Shown here piece after piece: positions 56,697-64,000 of a DNA stretch of 64,000 nucleotides. The stretch's first letter is position 1, and every line of letters starts with the position of its first letter. The DNA is taken from NCBI GenBank assembly GCA_963070105.1, contig OY718803.1:7421823-7485822 (forward strand), given 5' to 3'. Made by a program: the position numbers and the translations under genes. Source of the stretch: Litomosoides sigmodontis. Lineage: Eukaryota; Nematoda; Chromadorea; Rhabditida; Onchocercidae. The notes below the pieces were generated by a model, which was not told the origin of the DNA, ran no database searches, and worked only from the letters and a program-made list of their open reading frames with translations.

Positions 56697-59408
56697 TCAC
56701 GATGAGTGTTGCTGAGTTGAAGCTAACTCTGGAGTCACTGAAGGCTGTTGTCCACTTGACTTTGCTGCTGATGACGCTGCCGAATTGTTTACTTGTTCCA
56801 GCATTCTTTGTAACTGAGCTTGCGGATCAACCACAGCACGACTCGTTTGCGCGGCCTACAAGTTATTTGTCCGTGATTTATGACATTCATGTTTGGCCTT
56901 TTTTTGTCTAAAAAAAATAATTCAATTCAATTAAAAGAAAACCGACCTGACCCTCCTTGGTTCGAAGAAGATTGTTGAAGAAGGAAACTAAGGGAGAATT
57001 GCCGTCTGTGCCTTCATTTGCTTGCTTCTGCGGTGCACTTCGTTTCGGTGATGTAACTTCCACACTTGCAAGTTTGTGTAAAAACGCTTGCTCTTCCTCT
57101 GCTTCCATTATCTGATCTCGTATAGATTGCCTTTCGCGTACTATCTATAGCAGATGAAGATCTTATTGCATGAATCCTCCAGCCAAATTCCTTTGAAATC
57201 AAACTGCGTAAACCACATCACGATCTCAGGATAAAATGTTTAGCTTAGCTCCAAACCACCAAGTGTGCTCCAATATTTACTTTGCTAAAACATTAAACAG
57301 AAATTGACCTCTAATGGCTGATCGACATCTGGAATCGCTTCCTTAATTATATCCAGCTTTTTCTCATTATCCCAACCTGCTGGTACAAATATTGAATCCT
57401 TGTCAACAACACGAGCAGGTGTTGTAAACGGCATCCCGCACATTCTATGAACAAGGTATTTGTATAGCAAAGCTGTATTTTTTTCCTCCTTCGCAGATGT
57501 ATAGACCTGAAATATAATTATGCACGCTCCAAGAGAATCTTTCAGATTCATATAGATGTATCTGAATGAACAAACATTAATGATGAAAAGTATTTGATGT
57601 CCCACCAAAGCAGCTCCATGTATCATACAAAACTTGCGAATGTGATATTGTAGGCGATCGAGCTGATCATCAGACATCTCATTATGGGCTAAGTCACTCT
57701 TGGTTAGCACGACTACTAGTGCAGCGCCCGTATTTCGAGTCAAGATGTTTTGATCCAATGGTAGCAGTACCTAGAACAAATGCCTCCAACATTTTTCATT
57801 TTTTTAACCAAAGGAGATAAATGAAGCAGGGCAGGAATGGAATGAGACGGACTGTTCATACTGAATCAAATGAACGCACATGTTCTGTTTCCATGGATGG
57901 TATTTTGTCGCTTTGCATCGAACTATCCAACGGTTCGACATACTCCTGCCAAAATAATTCTTCTGAAATGATCCTTTGATTCCTTTCAAACATAAAATCT
58001 AACTGATGTAATGATATTTTTAAATTTGAACTAACACGTAGTGAAAGGTATTGCATGACAGAAATTATGCGCAACTAGTATGCACTTATACAAATTTTAC
58101 AAAGAAGCTTACGTGATTTGCGAGCATCTGTCACGGCAGCTTTGTCAAATATATTTTCGATCTGATCATTTATCACTTCAACCCATTTATTCAATGATGG
58201 TAATATGGTTCCTGGTTCTTGCAACGATGCACATAATATTACAATGCTTTTGCCTAATGGCGCAGTTAAAGCAAATTTCACTAAAGGTGCAAACGCCACA
58301 TCACCATCCAAAACCCACACAGGGAGTGTTATGCTTTCACCAGGTGCAACACCGGCACCTAAAATTTAAACACCTAAATTGGTGAAGTGCTCCAAATAAG
58401 AAGTTAAACTTTCTACAACAGATCCTGAAAGATCAAAATATCACATCAACCCAATTCACCTGGAACTTTTCACTAACCAAAACCAGGTATCTCCAGAAAT
58501 AAATAACATGGCAAATCAAGTAAAAACAATGAAATTAAATTTGATAACATACCTGCTGAAGCTAACTGATAAGCATAGCTTACATCTCTATAATCCGTGT
58601 GTACATTTAAGAAATGGTACTCAAGCGCAGAACCACGGCCAAATGTTTCTCGCTTCTCAAGTCTATTCAATAACCAACTTTTACCGCTCTGTCTGTTTCC
58701 TGCAGTGCAAGGCATAACTTATTCCGAAACGAGCCTCTAAAATTCACTTCATCGGTCATCTTTCCCAAAACTTCCCCTTATAACTTCTCTAGTCGAGGCT
58801 TTATTTCACCTTTCATTCAGCTTCGATTCCTTTGGTGGCAACTTCCCATTAGATTTAGCAACCTCCACAAACGTCTATTTAGCTGAGAAGCAAATAATGC
58901 ATACTTCATTCAAGACACATGTTAAACGATTGCGAAGATTTCATGTTAAAGAAACAAACAATCCCTAAATATAATGAAGTACGCAATTTGTAGTGGCGTT
59001 ACCTAGAATTAGAATTGTTCCTGATGTACTACTGCTAATACCATTAGCGCTTACTTCGGACAATATTTGAGTCCTGAAATCAATTTCAAATTCGTAAATT
59101 CAAACAAATCTTGTAATTTACTTATACTTTCAAACATTCCTCCTTTTCGAAAACAGCATCCCCACTTGTACAACAACATTTTCTTGTCCTCTATAAGCTC
59201 TTCTCCTCACTCTAATCATCGAGAAATGGTCAGCATAAAATTCAGATTTCATAAGGTTTTCCATCATTCCTTTCCAGATTAAAATAGCGACTAACCAGAT
59301 CCTTTCGTCATCATTTCCACCTGTTGTATTTACAGTAGCATTACCAGCCACCTGAAGCGATAAATTTAAGGAACCGGTCGGAGGCATTCGGGGCAAATAG
59401 GCATGCAA
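56697..59408 (-). CDS. dli-1: Cytoplasmic dynein 1 light intermediate chain
   Basis: The light intermediate chain binds the dynein heavy-chain tail through its Ras-like domain and links the motor to cargo adaptors through its C-terminus. Minus-strand exons: 59408-59296, 59073-59003, 58699-58553, 58358-58113, 57998-57862, 57770-57606, 57506-57309, 57144-56947 and 56855-56697, giving 477 residues, the usual size. The G-like domain starts WTQILSEVS and has a P-loop GNRQSGKS, then GSALEYHFLNVHTDYRD, VWVLDGD, LNKWVEVINDQI, FWQEYVEPLD, LVVVLTKSDLAHNE, FCMIHGAALVYTSAKEEKNT and IFVPAGWDNEKKLDII. The C-terminal half has EAEEEQAFLHKLASV and SPLVSFFNNLLRT, which matches the adaptor-binding helix 1 of the family, and ends in a Gln/Ser-rich tail. 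The P-loop keeps the GKS of nucleotide binders. The start at 59408 follows a GAAATTGCAG acceptor by six bases and may be trans-spliced. Confidence 0.96.
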
Positions 59409-62400
59409 TCCTGCAATTTCAGCAATAAATATAACTTTTGAAAAAATGTTTTAGTTTTATATAGAACATTAAGCAATCTAAATTGGAACAACACATGCTC
59501 TTTCGCCTAAATAGGAGGCTAAACGGCACGAATATCAGAGAGGCTCTGAGTTCTAACACAATCCCTTCAACAACTATGACAGTTTTATCCTCCGTAAACA
59601 CACAATGAATAAAAGGGAAAAATTAATTAAAAAATTAACAGCAATAATGTCAAAATACTATTAACGATGACAACACGAACAACAGCCACGCACGAGACAC
59701 AAAGAATGCTAATGAATACGTAACATTCCGGATGAGCCACGTGGTGCGCTATGAAATTGCTTCTATCCAAAGAAATTGAAGTACTCAAAGGCTTCACTTT
59801 AAAAAGATGCGGTGCTTCCTGGATAGAGAACTGGATACGTAGTCACCTTTTTGAACTTCGACGCATTACTTTTGCCACTAAATTCCTTGCTACAGCCGGC
59901 AACAAGCTAGCTAGTCTTTATTTTCCTAAAAAATGAAAAATCCGGTACCAGTAAATAATCAGTCGGGAAGTGATATCGAGAGAAGAATACTGGAAACAGA
60001 AGAGGAGCAATGACACAACAGTCCATTAATATTCATTAACAATTGAAATTATTATTATATCACTTATGTTATAAATCAGTGGACGTAGGGAGACGTTCGT
60101 TAGTGAAGAATTGTTTAACACATTCATTTTTAGAGTTTAAATTTTGAAACAGCTAATTCACATTACTGATGAAACATATTTATGCATGAGCGTTTTTTTC
60201 TTCCAATTCCTGCCACTTCTTCCATTCATTCTATTCATTAGTAAATTTCCTCTTTGCTTTTTTTCTTTTCTCGAATAGTACGAGAGAGGGAGAGAGAGGG
60301 AGGGAGTAGGGAGAGAAAGAGGAGAAAGGGAAAAAGGAGGGAAAGGAAGGAGGAAGTAGAAACACTCGTCCGTATAAATTATTTTGTTGATTCGTTGACC
60401 CAACGAGAAGCGCAAGGAACAAATAGATAGATAGAATGGGTGGATGGCTATTCTCTCGCCGTTTAACCTCCGCTTGGAATGGATGGATAGATAGACGGAT
60501 CTTCCCTTTCTTACAAATAATATACCTTTACCTTCGCTTCAGTTTCCTTTCAAATATTTGCGTATAAAAGTAAAATTTTAGAGTTTAAGTGGAATTTTTG
60601 AATTTTAATTTCGTTTCGAACAAATTCGCATGTGCGATGTTTCGTGTGCAGTTTCTTCTGGAATAATTTTCGGATAAACAGCAGAAATTGCTAAAGTTAT
60701 TCCACTTTCAAATTTCAAATCAATTCAGAGTTTTGATTAAAGCTAAAGGAGGTTTGAACATTCAACTAAAAGAGGCTCAATTTTATGAGTTGCGGTAAAT
60801 TTTGGACGGGAAATGTCGTCAGTTTTCAGGATGAAAATTGTCCGTTGGATTATATAAAAGCGAATTTTCAATTTTTTTTAATTTCTCAAAATTTAAGTTA
60901 TGCATTTGTGAAAATGCTACATAATTTACTATTTCATTTAACAGAGAATGATTGTAAATTTAAAATATTTTTACAACGATCGAATAAAATCTGACCGCTT
61001 TCATGTGCTTAGTGTTTCGCATGGATTTCACTGATTCATTTCTCTTTGAAGCTTTCGTTTAATAATCTGTGAAATTTTCATTTCCAATTTAACTTTCTCT
61101 TTCGCTGTAGAAATATGTTATTTAGCGGTAAACACTGTAGGAAAAAGAAATGCCTAGGAATAGTGCGTTCCATCTCATCACTGATAATTTAAAATTTGAA
61201 AGACAAATGTTGCATACCTCAATCGTCACTACTGTGAAATGAGAGGGACAGATCGTTCGTTCCAATGAAATGAGGAAGAAAAGCTATCGCTTTAATGCAA
61301 ATTTTTAACTTTTCATTGCTAACATAAATTTTCGAAAATTTGAAGTCTTTTTATCTGGCCATATGCCTACTCATTCCTTCCCTTTTTTTCTCTCAAATTT
61401 CGAAAAATCAAAGAAATTGTGCCGATTCACTAGTGTGACAAGTCGGAATTCTTTATCCCATTGATCCCTACCGTTGTCAATAACGACATCGATGATTCGC
61501 AGATGCTCCTTTCTCAGTCTTCAGTGTTAGCAAGTCCTCCTTGATTCATGATTAATTTACTAATTTACATATTAATATATATTTTTTTTACTAATTTACA
61601 GATTAATTTACATATTAATTTCCTCTCTAATTATTTTAAACTGATATTTGTGCTGTCAGTTCTCCCGGAGATTTTAATTCTTTTTTCTCTCTCACATCTT
61701 TTAATAGTATAATAATTCTTTCCGTTCTTCTGCAATTATCACTTCTAACTTCCCATACACTGTTATTTCACTTACGCAATCACCGATCTCATTTACAAAT
61801 CCTCTTACACGGTGATTACTTTGTTTTGAAAAATAAAACTTATTTCACGTATGATTAAAACGGGAATAGTAGGACAGTTGGGATAATTGGTAGATAATTT
61901 GACAGATGAAAATTTTGTTAGGAATTGAAGTTTATAACTTCCATAATTATTATGCAAACTTCGTGCTGACAAAATTTCTTCATTTTCCTTCGTACCATTC
62001 GTTTCTTTCGTCAAAAACATTTGCAAATTTTAGGCAAAAATTTCTTTTTGAAAAAAAATGTTTTAAATTTAACATTGAAATTTATGAATTCTATTTTGTT
62101 TTCATAAAACATTGACATCTGAAACGAAGATTTACGTAAAAATTACCGCTTGCTTTGATAATTTATCAAAATAAGTGCCATTAGGAAGAGGAGAAAAGCT
62201 CTGTTTTTGAAGAGAAAGAATGAATTGAATTTTGATGATTCCATTTGCAAAGCAAGCGATTTTGATTAATAGAATTTTCTACGTTTACTGATCGATCATC
62301 AATCATTCGTCATGCACTGAGGACACACACGCACGCACATGCGCACGTCAACGACATTGCATTTCGATGATCATCTGAACGAATCCATTACTAAGCACAT

Positions 62401-62996
62401 AAATCTAAGATAAATTATCGCAGCAAATTAATCACCAGTGGTTAGATAGTTCAAAATGTCAGTCGATGAATGCATTAATGATTTATTGGATTTTTTGAAT
62501 TATCACAACTACCGTCATTTTGATGCCAAATGATAATTCCGATTACTGCTATTTGATGGATCATTCATTTAACAATTATTAATTTGCCAAATTGTTCACA
62601 AAACAATTGAACAGTATTAAATGGGTTCATTTTTTTAATTAAATTCACCACCTCTTTACCATTTCTATTGTATTTTCGGCTGGCAATTATTCATTACTAA
62701 TTATTGCGTTGTTGAATATTGGTGAGTTAAAGTTTGTTATTTGCTTTTAATTGAACTCAGTTGAATTACTTGGTGATACTTTTGCTAATCATCGCTGGTT
62801 AAAGATTGAAATATCATATCTTAGAACGATATGTAATTCAATGAAATTCATAATTTCGAATTCATAATTCTCAAATTTCGTTTATCAGTATTCAAAACTT
62901 CAGTCCTTCTTTGCATAATTATTTTCAGATCTCAGTCCATATATACGATACTATATTTTATGTATTCATTAGAAGTGAATTAATAATATAAAGAAC
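59409..62996. other. Large intergenic region, no gene supported
   Basis: Long AT-rich stretch between dli-1 and the last partial gene. A GA-rich tract at about 60281-60350 and short GATA/GGAT repeats at about 60425-60495 are visible. Copies of TAATTTACATATTAAT occur around 61560-61620. Open frames here are short and low-complexity. The dli-1 promoter and distal regulatory DNA of the right-hand gene are the likely content. Confidence 0.45.
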
Positions 62997-63101
62997 ATGT
63001 GCGCTTTACCCAGCATTTCGTGTGCTCCTTACCGCACCCCACTATTACCGCCATCTCGTTCCAGCTACCTCTCCGATTTTAATCACCTCAACAGTAATTC
63101 G
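62997..63101 (+). CDS. Possible first exon of a gene running off the right edge
   Basis: An ATG opens 35 codons ending exactly at a strong GTGAGT donor. The peptide (MCALPSISCAPYRTPLLPPS then RSSYLSDFNHLNSNS) is Ser/Pro-rich and its base composition is clearly richer in C than the surrounding DNA. No further exon is seen before the window ends, and the protein is not recognised. Confidence 0.4.
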
Positions 63102-64000
63102 GTGAGTACTATTAATCCAGAGTTTATTGTACACATTAACCTTACGCCTACCATACACCATGCTTTTCTGTGTTACTTTTTTTTTCATTTATTTCTGCGT
63201 TTTTCTGATCAAATTGAAACATACAAATTAGGTTCAAGAGATTAAAATAGAAATCAAAAAATTTGAATTTAAAGATTTAGTAGTTTGTATTCAGTAATAC
63301 TTGTTTTATTAACTCTCTCTCTCTTGAATAATTTCAAATATAATTATTCCCTCTGTTCACTTGAATACTTTCTCGCTTTCTCTATTTCACTAATAGCATC
63401 AATGATTCATTTCGATATTCACTAATTAATATTCTCAAAAAGATTTGTATAAGAAAATAAGCCATCGGTTACTGTAATTGTTATATTAATGAGTGTAATG
63501 CAAATACAACAGAGATATTTTAACATTTATGGAATAGAATCTAATATTACTGTAACAGTAACACGCATACGGTAAACATTATCTTAATGGTTGTACTGTA
63601 TAAACAAGGTTAATTAGATTAATTATGACATAAAATGATGTAAAATAATTGGGAAGGTATAGGCAATGTTAACAGAGAACGTAACGATAGTTGATGTTAT
63701 CTAAACTGTTTGGTGCACAGAACGCAGGTAATAAAGGTGAAATATTACATTGTCTGATTGGGACATCTCAACGACTAATAGTAAAGTAATTTAGGATTGA
63801 AGTGGGAGGGAGAAGTTAACCTCTCCCTGTGAACTTATCGTTTGCAAGTATTGTTAATTTTTTTTGATGCTTGCCTTATTTCTATCCAATTTCCCATTGT
63901 CCTTCTAACGTCCAATCTTTCGTCAAACAGTATTTCACTTCTTCTTAAGGATGTATTTCTGTGAAATTTGAAAGGGACAGAGTTATGCAAGTTTGACACA
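63102..64000. other. AT-rich DNA, probably intron
   Basis: No coding segment is recognised on either strand. If the exon at 62997 is real, this is its first intron. Confidence 0.4.

Overview
The window reads as nuclear DNA of a nematode. It is AT-rich, and the genes are split into short exons by mostly 50-600 bp introns with T-rich acceptors ending in CAG, TAG or AAG. Several first exons sit just behind a TTTTCAG-like site, as expected for spliced-leader trans-splicing. A Gly-X-Y cuticle collagen with an N-terminal membrane anchor is present. The species cannot be named from this sequence. There is no sign of bacterial DNA, CRISPR arrays, rRNA or complete transposons.

Layout, left to right. 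1-3344 (-): N-terminal and D1 part of the SNARE-disassembly ATPase NSF, running off the left edge. 5451-7873 (-): fructosamine-3-kinase. 8656-10762 (-) and 11630-13539 (+): two head-to-head paralogues of an unrecognised multi-pass membrane protein. 13877-19771 (-): VPS35L, core of Retriever/Commander. 20434-21633 (-): cytochrome c oxidase subunit IV. 22653-24280 (+): VPS28 (ESCRT-I). 25548-26014 (+): ribosomal protein S27. 26944-27610 (-): small single-pass membrane protein. 29093-31066 (+): cuticle collagen. 31854-34647 (-): EIPR1 (EARP/GARP partner). 35410-39191 (-): TMEM161 family. 40670-44218 (+): ATG4 protease. 46611-51307 (+): one or two unrecognised genes, the first with a Cys cluster. 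51951-56051 (+): Tudor-domain protein. 56697-59408 (-): dynein light intermediate chain. 62997-63101 (+): a probable first exon of a gene running off the right edge.

Exon borders were derived by hand from splice sites, reading-frame phase and remembered similarity to animal orthologues. For VPS35L, VPS28, RPS27, COX4, ATG4, dynein LIC, the collagen and most of NSF, all junction phases agree and total lengths match the families. Six genes (NSF, VPS35L, VPS28, EIPR1, ATG4, DLI-1) act in endomembrane traffic or autophagy. They lie on both strands, so this is probably a neighbourhood coincidence rather than an operon.

The best second-look items are the inverted duplicate pair with conserved intron phases, two introns whose expected acceptor has no AG, GC-AG introns supported by reading frame or by the Gly-X-Y register, frequent AAG acceptors, an in-frame ORF one stop codon upstream of the collagen, and a 29-bp exact repeat linking one membrane-protein gene to the VPS28 promoter region.
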